NCBI GenBank assembly: GCA_017447865.1
Contig: JAFSMO010000021.1
Span: 1 to 64,000 of the forward strand
Origin: Thermoguttaceae bacterium
Lineage (GTDB): Bacteria > Planctomycetota > Planctomycetia > Pirellulales > Thermoguttaceae
Direction of reading: 5' to 3'
DNA: 64,000 bases
In this document: positions 45,058 to 55,379 of the stretch, piece by piece
Numbering within the stretch: the first letter of the stretch is position 1
Layout: each line of letters starts with the position of its first letter
Position numbers and translations under genes: made by a program
Notes under the pieces: model-generated
Databases searched by the model: none
The model's input: the letters and a program-made list of their open reading frames with translations, nothing else
Told to the model about the DNA's origin: nothing

Positions 45058-47514
45058 TCACTCCGCATCCCGAACCAACCGCACATCAACCAGATCGCCC
45101 GTCATGACGCCGCGTTTGGCCGCGAATTTGACCGTGATCGAGTCGGCGTCCCGGTACAGTTCGGCCGGGATCGGGACCGTTTCCGTGAAGAATGCCGTGG
45201 AAATGGCCTCGGCCGTCTCCGGCGTGCGGTCCATCGACCAGACTTTCTGGCCGTTGACGAAAACCTCGGCGCCCGCCCGGTCCTGATCCGTGACGCGGAT
45301 GGTGAAGTTCACGGCGATCTTCTCCCCGACCTGCGGCTTCTCGAACGTGTAGGAGAACCACCCGCCGTTGACCGCCCGCCGCCAGAAATGCTGCTCGTCC
45401 AGCGGGGAAAGTATGTTGCTGCCTTCCTGCCGAAACCCCCGCACGCTTTCCGATTTCGGCAGACCGATCAGGACCGACTGCAGCGTCCGCCCCGCCAGTT
45501 TCGGGTCCACGTCCCACGTGTTGAGCTGGACATTCTTTTTGTAATCGTCCAGGTCTTTGGCGTGGTTGAAGTAGATCGCGTAGCGGCTGAACTGGATGCG
45601 GTTGAACGGTACGAGCGTCGCCGTTTTGCCGTCCAGGCCGGTATAGGTGAAGGCGAGTTCATCGCCGGGTGCGCGGACGAGTTTCTGCACGATCTCGTCG
45701 GGCGTCCCGAAGAGCGTCGGAGCGTCGGAGATCGGCGCCATGACCGTGCCGACCGTCTTGCGCGCCTGACGGAAATCCGTGACGCCCAGGTTGGTGTTCG
45801 GGACCCGCGACGCCAGCACGATCGCCCCGTATTTTACGGAGTAAAACCGGTCCGTATCGACCAGCGGCGCGACCTCAAATTTCGGCTCGAAAGCCACTTT
45901 TACCACGTCACCGGAGGTCCATTTTCGGGAAAGCGTCACGTAAGAGTCCGCGCCTGATTTCGCCGCTTGGACGCCATTGACTTCGACCGTCATGGAGCCG
46001 GGCCGGATCCACCGGGGCACGCGGATCTTCAGGGCGAATTCTTTCGGCTCGTCCGTCCGCACGGTCAGCGTCGAGACGTTTTCGTCCGGGTAGCGGGTCG
46101 ATTGCGTCAGCGCGATGCCCTGCTCCTTCCAGTGGAGCGTGGACGGAATGAAGAGATTCACGTAAAGGTCGCGGCCGCTGCGTGCGTAGATCATCTTCCC
46201 GAACTTGGCGGGGGCCTCGAACCCGGTACCGGTGCAGCACCAGAAGGAGTCGTATTTCGTCGAGTACATTTTGTAGTGGGCCGGGCGCATGGACGTGAAG
46301 TACACGCACATGCCCTGCTCCGTCTCGTAGTTCGCCAGAACGTGATTGAAGAGGACGTTCTCGTAGTAGTCCACGTGCTCCATTTTCGGCGCGCTCTGGT
46401 ACAGGCTCTCGGTCAGGCGCATCATGTTGACCGAGTTGCACGACTCCGGCCCGCCGTAGTATCGCGCCTTTTCCTTGAACTCGCTTTGCGGGAAGAAGTG
46501 CTCGCCGCAGCTGTTGCCGCCATTGACCCACGTGTGCTTTGCGACCACGATGTCCCAGAAATTGTTCGCCGCCGCGGCGAGTTTCGGGTCGCCGTTGTAC
46601 TTGCTCACTGCATTGAAACCCGTGAATTTGGGGATCTGCGTGTTGGCGTGCCACCCCACGAGCATGTCTTCCCCCGCGGCCATCGGGACCCACATTTTTT
46701 CGTCGTTGAGCTTTTCCGCCCAGCGCAGGTACTTCGCGTCCCCGGTCAGTTCGTACACATTGACGTACGATTCGTTGATCGAGCCGTGCTCGCAGTAGAG
46801 GAGTTTCTGCATGTCGTCGTGGCTCAGTACGTCGATGATCTCCGTACCGAACCAGTCCGCCATTTTGACGAGGATCGGCTTCGCCTGTTCCAGCCCGCAC
46901 ATCGTCACGGCATCGTAGAGGCCCAGCATGATTTTGTTCATGACGTAAACCGGCTCCCACGTGCACCGTTTGCTGCCGTCGATGGTCGTGAAGATGCACC
47001 CGCCGTTGGTCGTGAATTGGCCGGCCTGGATCTGACGGAAAACCTCTTTCCCCCGGACGGTCGCCAGCAAGTAGCCGTTCCCGTTCGCGTCCTGGCAGGT
47101 TTTCAGCTCGTCCAGAATGTACGTCAGGCGCTCGAGGATGCGCGCATCGCCGGTCGTCTGGTACATCATCGACATGGAGGAGAGGTAAAAGCCGAGAATG
47201 TGCCCGGCCAGCGGCCCGCCGCCCTTCCAGACGTCTTCCGACTCCCAGTACGGGTATGGCTCCTGCTTCTGCGTCAGCCCGGCCTCGCGGCGAAACCACG
47301 ACAAAAGCCGGTCCGGCTCGAGCGTGAGCAGGTACTCATGATCCAGTTCCTGTACCTGCAAAAACCGGCCGTCCGTAATGCGGACGTCTTCCAGCGGGAA
47401 AAGCTGAATTTTGTCCTCGCGAACCGGCGCCGCGCCGTTTTGGGCGAAAACCGCCGACTGGCTTGCCGTCAAAAAAAGAATCATCGTCAACATGATCGGG
47501 AAATATTGCTTCAT
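45058..47514 (-). CDS. Beta-L-arabinofuranosidase, GH127/GH146 (DUF1680)
   Basis: An 818-residue secreted protein (signal peptide to AVFAQ; AAAGGAG upstream). The (alpha/alpha)6 barrel carries the zinc and catalytic set of this family: Cys and Glu in SCGEHFF near residue 340 and the paired cysteines in FWCCTGTGFE near residue 425, one being the thiolate nucleophile in the characterised bifidobacterial enzyme. Two beta-sandwich domains follow, with a DUF4986-like segment near KYGAIVLASRV, as in Bacteroides GH146 members. It would remove beta-L-arabinofuranose caps from arabinan, complementing the alpha-specific GH51 enzymes. Confidence 0.92.
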   Translation of the reverse strand: MKQYFPIMLTMILFLTASQSAVFAQNGAAPVREDKIQLFPLEDVRITDGRFLQVQELDHEYLLTLEPDRLLSWFRREAGLTQKQEPYPYWESEDVWKGGGPLAGHILGFYLSSMSMMYQTTGDARILERLTYILDELKTCQDANGNGYLLATVRGKEVFRQIQAGQFTTNGGCIFTTIDGSKRCTWEPVYVMNKIMLGLYDAVTMCGLEQAKPILVKMADWFGTEIIDVLSHDDMQKLLYCEHGSINESYVNVYELTGDAKYLRWAEKLNDEKMWVPMAAGEDMLVGWHANTQIPKFTGFNAVSKYNGDPKLAAAANNFWDIVVAKHTWVNGGNSCGEHFFPQSEFKEKARYYGGPESCNSVNMMRLTESLYQSAPKMEHVDYYENVLFNHVLANYETEQGMCVYFTSMRPAHYKMYSTKYDSFWCCTGTGFEAPAKFGKMIYARSGRDLYVNLFIPSTLHWKEQGIALTQSTRYPDENVSTLTVRTDEPKEFALKIRVPRWIRPGSMTVEVNGVQAAKSGADSYVTLSRKWTSGDVVKVAFEPKFEVAPLVDTDRFYSVKYGAIVLASRVPNTNLGVTDFRQARKTVGTVMAPISDAPTLFGTPDEIVQKLVRAPGDELAFTYTGLDGKTATLVPFNRIQFSRYAIYFNHAKDLDDYKKNVQLNTWDVDPKLAGRTLQSVLIGLPKSESVRGFRQEGSNILSPLDEQHFWRRAVNGGWFSYTFEKPQVGEKIAVNFTIRVTDQDRAGAEVFVNGQKVWSMDRTPETAEAISTAFFTETVPIPAELYRDADSITVKFAAKRGVMTGDLVDVRLVRDAE

Positions 47515-47557
47515 GGTAGTTACTCCTTTACGAGGTTGCTGCTAGTTGGCCCGACTT

Positions 47558-49615
47558 CTATTTCCCCGGGATGGCGATCACCGTCAGCGAGTGCGGAGCG
47601 AGCGTGACTTTGCCGTTTTGGACCTTCAAAGCCGTTTTTTGCGGCACGACGCGGTTTTCCGCCCCGACGTCGTTGAAGTCGTCCGGTGAGGCGCCGCACA
47701 GGACCGTCGCTTCCAGCGTTTCCGGGACGTTTCGGCCCCCGGCGAGGAAGTTCAGCTTGACCTCGGCCGCAGTTTCCGGGTCTTTATTCACGACCGCCAG
47801 AACGTACCGGGTTTGATCATCATTGACGCTCAGGACCGCGTCGAGTTTCGGCGTTTGTTTCTGGTTCCAGAGCAGCGGCTCGCAGTTGAGCTCGACCGGC
47901 AAAATGTTCTTTTCCAGCAGGTGGACGTACATCCAGAAAACGTGGTACGTCGTGCGCTTGACGAGGCCCTGCGGATAGACGTACAACGCGCCGCGCGTGT
48001 TGACGATCGGCGAGAAGCACGCGATCTTCACGTCGTCGCAGTGCCGCAGGCAGGAATTGAGGAAGCAGGCCGAAAAGAGCGCGTCGGCCATCGTGTAAGT
48101 GGAATTAATGTCGTTTTTGTCCCGCGCCTGAACATCCATGCGCGGAGGGATCATGCCGATACCGGGATGGTGCCAGCCGCGGAGGTTCCACTCGTCGAAG
48201 GCGATGAAAACCTTTCCCCGCATTTTGGTTTTCTCCAAAACGCCGATCGTGCTCAGAATGGAGGCTTCCGGGCGCTGCGTCCGCATCATGCATTCCATGT
48301 ACGGCGACGGATTGTTATTATAAGACAGACCGTCCCAGTAGCCGTGAATGGAAACGTAGTCCAGCAGGTACCCGGCCTTTTCCAGAAGCGGGAGCGTCCA
48401 GTTCTCGTTGGGCAGCGCGGCGGCGAAGAGCTTGATGTCCGGGTCCGTGTTGAGCATCAGCTTGCCCGATTCGCGGACGAAGTCGCCCCACTCGCCGACG
48501 GTTTTGGCGCCCATTTCGTGCCGGCCCCAGTTCTCGTTGCCGACGCTCCAGTACTTGACGTTGAACGGCTCTTTGAACCCGTGCGCCTGACGCATCCGGC
48601 CGAACTCGCCGACGTTCAGGTTGCAGTACTCGACCCAGTCGCTCATCTCCTCGGGCGTGCCGGTCCCCGCGTTCGTGCAGATGTACGGTTCCGCGCCGAT
48701 CAGCCGGCACCACTGGACGTACTCGGCCGTCCCGAACGTGTTCGGCTCCTCGACGTGCCACGCTTTGTCCCACGCGGGCTGACGGTCGGGGCCCACGCCC
48801 TTTTTCCAGTGGTACGCCGAGACGAAGCAGCCGCCCGGCCAGCGGACGATCGGGACCTGGATCTCGCGCAGGGCTTCGATCACGTCACGGCGGAAGCCGT
48901 TTTCGTCCGAAAGCGGGGAGCCGGGCTCGAAGATCCCGCCGTAAACCTGACGGTGGAAATGCTCGATGAAATGGCCGAAAATCATGCGGTCGTACGCTGT
49001 GGCCCGGGCGTCCTGCGCGACGGAAATGACGTTGGCCGCCGGATCAGGCTGGACGTCCGTCTGGCAGATGAAGTCCGCCTTGATGTGCGCCCAGTTGCCG
49101 CCGGGCTTGCGGTCGAAAATCACGATCCGCGCGGTTTTGCCCTGGAACCGGGAAACGTCCCAGAAGCGGAGTTTCAGCCCCTCGTCCCCCTGCTGCGGCA
49201 CGTTGTACAAGCCGGTCTGCTCGGTGACTTTTTCACCATCCACGAGCAGCGCGATGCCGGTCTGGCCGGGGAAATTCCCGCCGCCGATCAGGAACGAGAT
49301 GAACTTCCGCTCGATCCGGAACTCCGGCGAAGTCAGCGTCCCGGTCGCTTTGTCGTCGCCGACCGCCGCGTACGTGTTGACCAGTTTCTGGCCATGAAAG
49401 CCGTAAACCGGCCCCATCCCGCCGCGGTACGGGGCGCCGGCGTCCCGGAGCTGGAAGGCGCTGCCGTCGATTTTCCAGCCGTCGAAATCGTCGGTTTCAA
49501 AGTCCGCGATCACAAGATCAGGTCGTTCCGCCGAATTTTCCTGCGCGAAGATTTCACAAACTCCCGCCGTTGTTACAGCCAGAACCAAAGCGAATAATGC
49601 GAAAATTCTGTTCAT
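47558..49615 (-). CDS. Alpha-L-arabinofuranosidase, GH51, with N-terminal binding domain
   Basis: A 685-residue secreted protein (signal peptide MNRIFALFALVLAVTTAGVCEIFAQ). Residues about 30-185 form a GH32-C/CBM66-like beta-sandwich (ADFETDDFDGWKIDGSAF; GTLTSPEFRIERKFISFLIGGG) known from levanases. The barrel follows from MIFGHFIEHFHRQVYGGIF, with acid/base in VGNENWG near residue 358 and nucleophile in FIAFDEWNLRG near residue 472. A C-terminal beta domain ends the protein. This is the classical bacterial GH51 subgroup. It lies 43 bases upstream of the GH127/146 gene start, so both are likely one transcript. Confidence 0.92.
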   Translation of the reverse strand: MNRIFALFALVLAVTTAGVCEIFAQENSAERPDLVIADFETDDFDGWKIDGSAFQLRDAGAPYRGGMGPVYGFHGQKLVNTYAAVGDDKATGTLTSPEFRIERKFISFLIGGGNFPGQTGIALLVDGEKVTEQTGLYNVPQQGDEGLKLRFWDVSRFQGKTARIVIFDRKPGGNWAHIKADFICQTDVQPDPAANVISVAQDARATAYDRMIFGHFIEHFHRQVYGGIFEPGSPLSDENGFRRDVIEALREIQVPIVRWPGGCFVSAYHWKKGVGPDRQPAWDKAWHVEEPNTFGTAEYVQWCRLIGAEPYICTNAGTGTPEEMSDWVEYCNLNVGEFGRMRQAHGFKEPFNVKYWSVGNENWGRHEMGAKTVGEWGDFVRESGKLMLNTDPDIKLFAAALPNENWTLPLLEKAGYLLDYVSIHGYWDGLSYNNNPSPYMECMMRTQRPEASILSTIGVLEKTKMRGKVFIAFDEWNLRGWHHPGIGMIPPRMDVQARDKNDINSTYTMADALFSACFLNSCLRHCDDVKIACFSPIVNTRGALYVYPQGLVKRTTYHVFWMYVHLLEKNILPVELNCEPLLWNQKQTPKLDAVLSVNDDQTRYVLAVVNKDPETAAEVKLNFLAGGRNVPETLEATVLCGASPDDFNDVGAENRVVPQKTALKVQNGKVTLAPHSLTVIAIPGK

Positions 49616-49755
49616 GAGTTACGCTCACTTTAAGGTGAAGAAACGATTCGAATTTAGCCTTTTCAGACCATTATACCAGAACGAGGCCCTTTGTCAAGCG
49701 GCAAGTCAGGGGTGAAGTCCGCTTTCGTTTCCATTCACAGCCGAAAACCATCCAC

Positions 49756-49783
49756 AAAAAGAAAAGCGGGAGTTTCCCCCCGC
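49756..49783 (-). terminator. Intrinsic terminator after the PEP-CTERM gene
   Basis: On the minus strand GCGGGGGGAAACTCCCGC forms a 5-base-pair-plus stem followed by TTTTCTTTTT, about 32 bases after the stop of the 1854-residue gene. Confidence 0.75.
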
Positions 49784-49814
49784 CTGACGTTATTTCGTGA
49801 CGATCGCGTACTTG

Positions 49815-52800
49815 CTATTTACGGTTCCCTTTCCGCCAGTAAAGCAGGCCGAAAGAGCCGAGCAGGAGCAGCACCCAAGTGGCGGGTTCCGGTACGCCGC
49901 TGGCTTCGAAAAGGGTTCCGGTAATGGCGTACAGACCGGCATAATCGCCGTACTGGCTGCCCTCCAGGAGCCTGTATTCCAGATTCGTGAAATTGGGCGC
50001 CACGACGTAATTCTCGATGAAATTCTCCGCGAGCGCCGCACTGTTACTGCCGTGCAAAACCGCGATGAAGTCATCATTCGCGTTCAGGCCGCTGGCTCGA
50101 TCCAGTTCGAGATAAATCAGCCCGCCCTCGATCAGATTCAGGTCGCCCGTGGCGATCAACGCATCGTTCTGGTTCGGGTTGGTGCCGCCGATCTCCATAA
50201 CGACCGACCCACCGTTAGCAAGCGTAAACGCGCCGCCAACGTTTGCCGTCCCGACCGAATTTCCCGGTGAGAAGACCCCGTTTTCGATCGTGATCGAACC
50301 GGTCGTACTACCCAGGAAGTCCAGCCGGCCTGCGGAGACGGTCAGGTTGGCCGCCTCAAACCCTTGCGCGGCGTTGATCTTCAAATTACCCGCGCCCGTT
50401 TTGAGGACCGTTCCCGCAGTGCCGGAGACCTTGTTGGCGAACGTCTGGTCGGTGTCGTGAGCGAATTCCAGCGTCACGTTATTCACCACTTCGCCGGTCC
50501 CCAGCGAGCCAGCGCCGGTGAGTTTCAGCGTGCCCGCGGTGATCGTTGTTTTGCCGGAATAGTCTTCGGCGGCGCCGGAAAGCGTCAGCGTACCATCGCC
50601 GATTTTTTCGATGTTGCCCGTGCCGGAAACGCCCTTGGTCAGGGTCAGCGAATAACCTTCGCCAACTTCGACCGTGCCGTCGTCAGCCATCTGGACGGAA
50701 TTGCCCGCTTCGACCGAAAGGGCCTCGCCGGAAACGAGCTTGACGCCCAGTTTGTAGCCGCCGTCGACTTCCCAGTCGGAAAACGCGATCGCTTCTTCGG
50801 TGTCGGCAAGCCAGTATTTACGAAGCCCGACGATGCTTTCGCCCGCGGTCAGGGCCCAGAGCCGACCGGCTTCCGTCAAGCCTTTGTCGCTCAAGTGGAT
50901 CGAGTTGCCATTGGTTCCTCGCAGGGTTTCGTAATCCGGATCCGAGGCGTGCTCTCTGTCGATCGCGCAGAACTCATCGGTATTGACGCCCTCGAAGATA
51001 TTCGGGTCGTCCGCGATGACCCGCCTTTGAGCGTTGGTCACGTTTTCGTAAGTATTGCCTGAGCCGTCGGCAGAGGCAATCGCAACACCCCACGGCAATT
51101 CATCGTCGCCGGCAGCTTCCCGAGTGCGGTCGATCAGCTGATTCAGCTTGTCGTAATAAACCTGCTCATCCGTTCCCTTGTCGGATTCGCCCTGATGCCA
51201 GAGGATCCCGGCAAAACCGTCGGCGTTTTCGTTGAGGAAACGGATCGCGTTGAGCATGTTGGTGGAAATGCCGCCTTTTTCGTCATTGATCCACTGCGAG
51301 ATGTTGGTCCCGCTGAACCCGACGGAATACGTCGCCACCGGAACGCCCTCTTCTTCCGCCAGCGTATCGGCAAAGGACGGCCAGGTTGAGCCTTTGTTCG
51401 AGCCGTCTAATGGACCATACTGCACGTCGCAGTTTTTCTCCCACTGCCCCGTAGCCGGATTATAGGCGAACGCGAAGCCGGACGTGGACGTCTGACGAAT
51501 GTCGCCGCAGTTGGTCGAGTTGGACTGCCCGGCCGTGATGAAGATTTCACCAACGCCGATTTGTCCGGCAGTGGTAGTGATAACCGCACCGCTGGCGTCC
51601 AACGCCTTGTACGAAATGCTGTGCATGCCGCCTTTCAGGGACATTGAATCAGAGCTGAACGTGCCGTCCGCGTTCAGGGTCATGCTGATCCAGTCTCCGC
51701 CGTCAACGGACGCCAAAACCGAGTCGATCGTAACGCCGTTGGTCGCCGCCCACGTGCCGGAAAGAGTAACGTCGGCGTAATTCGTCACATCCCGTTGATA
51801 CATGGACATGGCATTGGTCGTCAGCAAAGCGTCCACCTGATGAACGAACGTATAAACGTTGGCGATCTTGTAACCACTTTTGCTGTAGTCAAAGGTGTAG
51901 TCCGCCTGACCGTTGCTGGAGTTGGCGGACGCGCTGGGATTGGTACCGATCCCGTAGGCTTTGGTGGATTCGTAACGGTTAAGAGAGAAAATCGTCTGTC
52001 CCGTTTCCAGAGAGTGGATCTGCATGGAGCCGTAACCCGCAGTGCCGGGAACGCCGGTAGGCGTGTCGCTGACGTCGTAGATGGAGCCAGATCCCACTTC
52101 GATCGATGGGTTGCTGGTATAGGTGTAACTGTTAGGCCAGAATTCAATGTACCCCTGCGCCTGCGAGTAGGTCGTATTCGCCGTCACCTGCTGGCCGGTA
52201 GCCGGGTCGAACAGTTTGCCCTGATTGGACGCCACGTTCGTTGTGAATTCCAGGTTGTTGACCTTCTGGGCGTAAAATTCTCCGGTGGAAGAAGTCGGAA
52301 CGCCGATTTTGGAAAGGTCGTGCGTCATCGCGTCAAACGAAACGAAGACGTAGGTCAGCGGATCGCCGGCGTTTTGAGCGTATTCCATGTAATACCCGAC
52401 GCGGTCAAACAGAACGCCCTGCGACTGCAGCGAGGCGAGGTTATCGACGATGTCGTAATTGACGCCGTTGGTGTGCCAGTTCGTATTCATTTGCGTCGTC
52501 AGACGCGCGCCCTGGACCATCGTGTAGTCAGCCGCGCTGGCAACGTTCGCCATGCACGGAGCGATGTCGCGTTCCGCCATGACGTACAGCGTCCGGTTGA
52601 CGTACTGCGACGCGTTGGAGTTCGCTCCCACCTCGCCGTTGAACGTGTAGTCAGGAGAGCCGTGGCCGGTGTTGTTTCCAATGCCGATGTCGATCGTTCT
52701 GTCCGCGGAATTGCCGGTGCCGTTCCAGGCGTTCAGCGCCATGACCGTCTGCTTGTCGCCGTAGTTATGGATCTGGAAAGAGGCGTAGGAGCCGTTGGAA

Positions 52801-55379
52801 GGCGTATCACCGAAGTCGTAATCCGTACCGCTGGCACCGGGGATGTTGGCGCTGTTGCCCTGGGTGTAGTTCCGGTTCCACATTTCGATGTTGCCATTCA
52901 GCCCCGTTCCGTTGACGACGCCGGCGACGTTGGACGAAACCGTCAGGTTGTTGACCGTCGTTTGACGAACCGCCCCGTCAAGCGGCAAGCCGATCTGGGA
53001 GGGATCGTTCGTAATGGAATCGTAAGAGGCGTAAGCGTAATCGACGGAGCCGTCCGCCTTTTCCAGCGTCATGTAATACGCGACGCGTTTCAGCGGCATG
53101 CCCGCCAGATCGCCGAGATTGTTCAGGTTGTTGACGACATAATTATCCGCGGTGTACGTTCCGTAAAGCGGGCAGTCCAGCTTGTACACCAGATCCATGT
53201 TGGCGGCTTCCGACTGGATCGGCTGGAAGTGTTCCGCGTCCATATCCGACAAAACCGGCTTGGCAAACGTGTAAACGTTGGCGATGGCGTAGTTCTTTTT
53301 GGTCTCATTGTTCGTCCAGTCCGGCGCGCCCGTCGTGGTGGGGTTTGTACCAATGCCGAACTGCTTGGTGCCGTTGAAATGGTTCAAGGCAAAAATCGTC
53401 TGCTCGGTATCGAGCGAATGGATCTGCATGGAGCCGTGCCCGAAGCCCGTGCTTCCTCCCGAGTCGTTGATGTCGTACGTGCTGTCGCTTCCCTGGGTGA
53501 TGACCGTGCCCCTGGTTCCGCTGTAGTTGGACGCCCAGAATTCCAGGTAGCCGGTGTTGTAGTTGATCGTGTTGTGAGCGGCGACCTGCTCGCCCGTGCC
53601 GGGGTCGGTGATCAGACCGTCAGACGCCGTCGCGTTGGTGGTCACATGCAAATTCTTGACCTTCTGCTGATAGAACTCGCCGGACGGATTGGTCGGGACG
53701 CCGATTTTGGAAATGTCGGCCGTCATCGCATCGAAGGACACAAAAACGTACTTCAGATCGTCGCTGGCGTTTTGCGCGTATTCCATGTAATATCCGACGC
53801 GGTCAAACGGTCCCATCGTCTGCTTCAATTCCGCCACGTTGTCAACAATATCGTAATTGACGCCGCCAAAGTCCGCGTTCCACTGCGTTGCCATCTGAGA
53901 CGTCAGGCGCGCCCCCTGAACGATCTGGTACTTGGAACCTTCCACGACGTTTTGCATTTCCGGAGCGATCGCGGCCTCCGCCAGCACGTACAGCGAGCGG
54001 GTCTGATACTGCGACGCGTTGGAGTTCGCCCCCTGATCGCCGTTGAACGTGTAGTCGGGAGAACCGGCGCCGGTGTTGTTTCCGATCCCCATGTCGATCG
54101 TCTTGGACCCCGACGCCTGGCCGTTCCACTTGTTCAGCGCCATGATCGTTTGACCCGCGCCGTAGTTGTGGATCTGGAAGCAGGAATAGGAACCGCCTGT
54201 GCCGGCCGTGTCGCCGAAATCGTAATCGTTCGCGTTTGCGCCAGGAATGTTGGCGGCATTGCCCTTCGAGTAATCGTATTTCCACATTTCGATGTTGCCT
54301 GTGGAAATGTTCTTGCCGTTGACCACGCCGGCGACGTTGGACTGGACGGTCATGTTGGTGACCGTCTGCTGACGAACCGAGCCGTCGAAGGGCATACCGA
54401 TCTTGGTCAGGTCGTTGGTCGTCGCGTCAAAAGACGTATAGGCGTAATCGGCCGAGCCGTCCGCCTTTTCCATGACCATGTAATAACCGACCCGGCTCAG
54501 CGGCATGCCCGAAATATCGGAATTGGTAACGTTATTGACCTGATAATTGTTGGCGGAATACGTCCCCTGCAGAGGGCAGTCGAGCTTATAGACCAGCTTC
54601 ATGTTGGAAACTTCGCCGGAAATGGCGGAGAAATCCGACTCGCTCATCTTCAAAAAGACCGGCTTGGCGTACACATCCAGCTGCTTCGTTTCGTAAGATG
54701 CGGAATTATAATTCGTCGTCCAGTCCAAACCGTAGGTCGTATCCGCGCAGTTCCCAATACCGATCGAGGCATTCGCGCCGTCGTTGAATCGGTTCAGGGC
54801 AAAAATCGTCGTTTTGTTTGTGTAGTCGTGGACCTGCATCGAGCCGTGGGCGCCGCCGTAACTGCAGGAGTCGCCAAAGTCGTAGTTCCGGTTTCCGCTG
54901 GCGCCGCTGGCTCCCGGGATGTTCGCCGCGTTGGTGGTCGAATAGTTCCACGGCCAGAATTCGATGTTGCCCTGCGTGACCGTCGTTCCCGCGGTTGTCA
55001 GTGTCGGCGACTTCGCCTCGTAATACAGATTCTGGACGTAACGCTGCTCCTGCGTGTGCGACGTAAACGTCGGAACGCCGATCTGGGTCAGATCGCTGGT
55101 ATAAGCGCCAAAAGACGTATAGCAGAAATTGTCCTCGCCGAGATTCAGCCGGTACGCGACGGATTCGAGCGGTCCGAGATTCAAACTGGAATTGTCGAGC
55201 GTGTACGGCGCGCCTTTTCTGAAGTTGGGCTGATCCGGAATTGACAGCGAATAGATGTGGGTGTACCCCATCGCCTCGATTTCCGCATCGGTCTTCAACG
55301 TCTGAGCAGACGCCCAGCCAACCAAACAAAACGCCAGTGCGGCAGCGCTTAAAATGACGGATTCTATACGCGTTTTCAT
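49815..55379 (-). CDS. Giant PEP-CTERM surface protein with tandem modules and SGNH esterase domain
   Basis: An 1854-residue protein. Signal peptide MKTRIESVILSAAALAFCLVG. Residues about 30-1190 are five related modules of roughly 220 residues; four form two A-B pairs repeating about every 470 residues (LVYKLDCPL and RVGYYMEYAQNA recur). Each module has EFW...Y, IPGA, YDFGD and QIH...ALN motifs. Then comes an Ig-like segment and an SGNH hydrolase resembling sialate O-acetylesterases: GQSN near residue 1285, HQGESD near 1395 and a DxxH-type site NSIHLSD near 1492. Autotransporter-like beta-strand repeats (GDGTLTLSGA; TTITAGTLKLTGAG) precede the sorting tail VPEPATWVLLLLG with a final basic RKGNRK. 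The tail marks it for exosortase processing and surface display. It likely binds and deacylates polysaccharide. Confidence 0.88.
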   Translation of the reverse strand: MKTRIESVILSAAALAFCLVGWASAQTLKTDAEIEAMGYTHIYSLSIPDQPNFRKGAPYTLDNSSLNLGPLESVAYRLNLGEDNFCYTSFGAYTSDLTQIGVPTFTSHTQEQRYVQNLYYEAKSPTLTTAGTTVTQGNIEFWPWNYSTTNAANIPGASGASGNRNYDFGDSCSYGGAHGSMQVHDYTNKTTIFALNRFNDGANASIGIGNCADTTYGLDWTTNYNSASYETKQLDVYAKPVFLKMSESDFSAISGEVSNMKLVYKLDCPLQGTYSANNYQVNNVTNSDISGMPLSRVGYYMVMEKADGSADYAYTSFDATTNDLTKIGMPFDGSVRQQTVTNMTVQSNVAGVVNGKNISTGNIEMWKYDYSKGNAANIPGANANDYDFGDTAGTGGSYSCFQIHNYGAGQTIMALNKWNGQASGSKTIDMGIGNNTGAGSPDYTFNGDQGANSNASQYQTRSLYVLAEAAIAPEMQNVVEGSKYQIVQGARLTSQMATQWNADFGGVNYDIVDNVAELKQTMGPFDRVGYYMEYAQNASDDLKYVFVSFDAMTADISKIGVPTNPSGEFYQQKVKNLHVTTNATASDGLITDPGTGEQVAAHNTINYNTGYLEFWASNYSGTRGTVITQGSDSTYDINDSGGSTGFGHGSMQIHSLDTEQTIFALNHFNGTKQFGIGTNPTTTGAPDWTNNETKKNYAIANVYTFAKPVLSDMDAEHFQPIQSEAANMDLVYKLDCPLYGTYTADNYVVNNLNNLGDLAGMPLKRVAYYMTLEKADGSVDYAYASYDSITNDPSQIGLPLDGAVRQTTVNNLTVSSNVAGVVNGTGLNGNIEMWNRNYTQGNSANIPGASGTDYDFGDTPSNGSYASFQIHNYGDKQTVMALNAWNGTGNSADRTIDIGIGNNTGHGSPDYTFNGEVGANSNASQYVNRTLYVMAERDIAPCMANVASAADYTMVQGARLTTQMNTNWHTNGVNYDIVDNLASLQSQGVLFDRVGYYMEYAQNAGDPLTYVFVSFDAMTHDLSKIGVPTSSTGEFYAQKVNNLEFTTNVASNQGKLFDPATGQQVTANTTYSQAQGYIEFWPNSYTYTSNPSIEVGSGSIYDVSDTPTGVPGTAGYGSMQIHSLETGQTIFSLNRYESTKAYGIGTNPSASANSSNGQADYTFDYSKSGYKIANVYTFVHQVDALLTTNAMSMYQRDVTNYADVTLSGTWAATNGVTIDSVLASVDGGDWISMTLNADGTFSSDSMSLKGGMHSISYKALDASGAVITTTAGQIGVGEIFITAGQSNSTNCGDIRQTSTSGFAFAYNPATGQWEKNCDVQYGPLDGSNKGSTWPSFADTLAEEEGVPVATYSVGFSGTNISQWINDEKGGISTNMLNAIRFLNENADGFAGILWHQGESDKGTDEQVYYDKLNQLIDRTREAAGDDELPWGVAIASADGSGNTYENVTNAQRRVIADDPNIFEGVNTDEFCAIDREHASDPDYETLRGTNGNSIHLSDKGLTEAGRLWALTAGESIVGLRKYWLADTEEAIAFSDWEVDGGYKLGVKLVSGEALSVEAGNSVQMADDGTVEVGEGYSLTLTKGVSGTGNIEKIGDGTLTLSGAAEDYSGKTTITAGTLKLTGAGSLGTGEVVNNVTLEFAHDTDQTFANKVSGTAGTVLKTGAGNLKINAAQGFEAANLTVSAGRLDFLGSTTGSITIENGVFSPGNSVGTANVGGAFTLANGGSVVMEIGGTNPNQNDALIATGDLNLIEGGLIYLELDRASGLNANDDFIAVLHGSNSAALAENFIENYVVAPNFTNLEYRLLEGSQYGDYAGLYAITGTLFEASGVPEPATWVLLLLGSFGLLYWRKGNRK

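Noticed and set aside
51795..55244. 1149-codon plus-strand frame opposite the PEP-CTERM gene
   Set aside because: Antisense shadow that merely mirrors the repeats of the surface protein; the same holds for long plus frames at 39972, 45967 and 47813.
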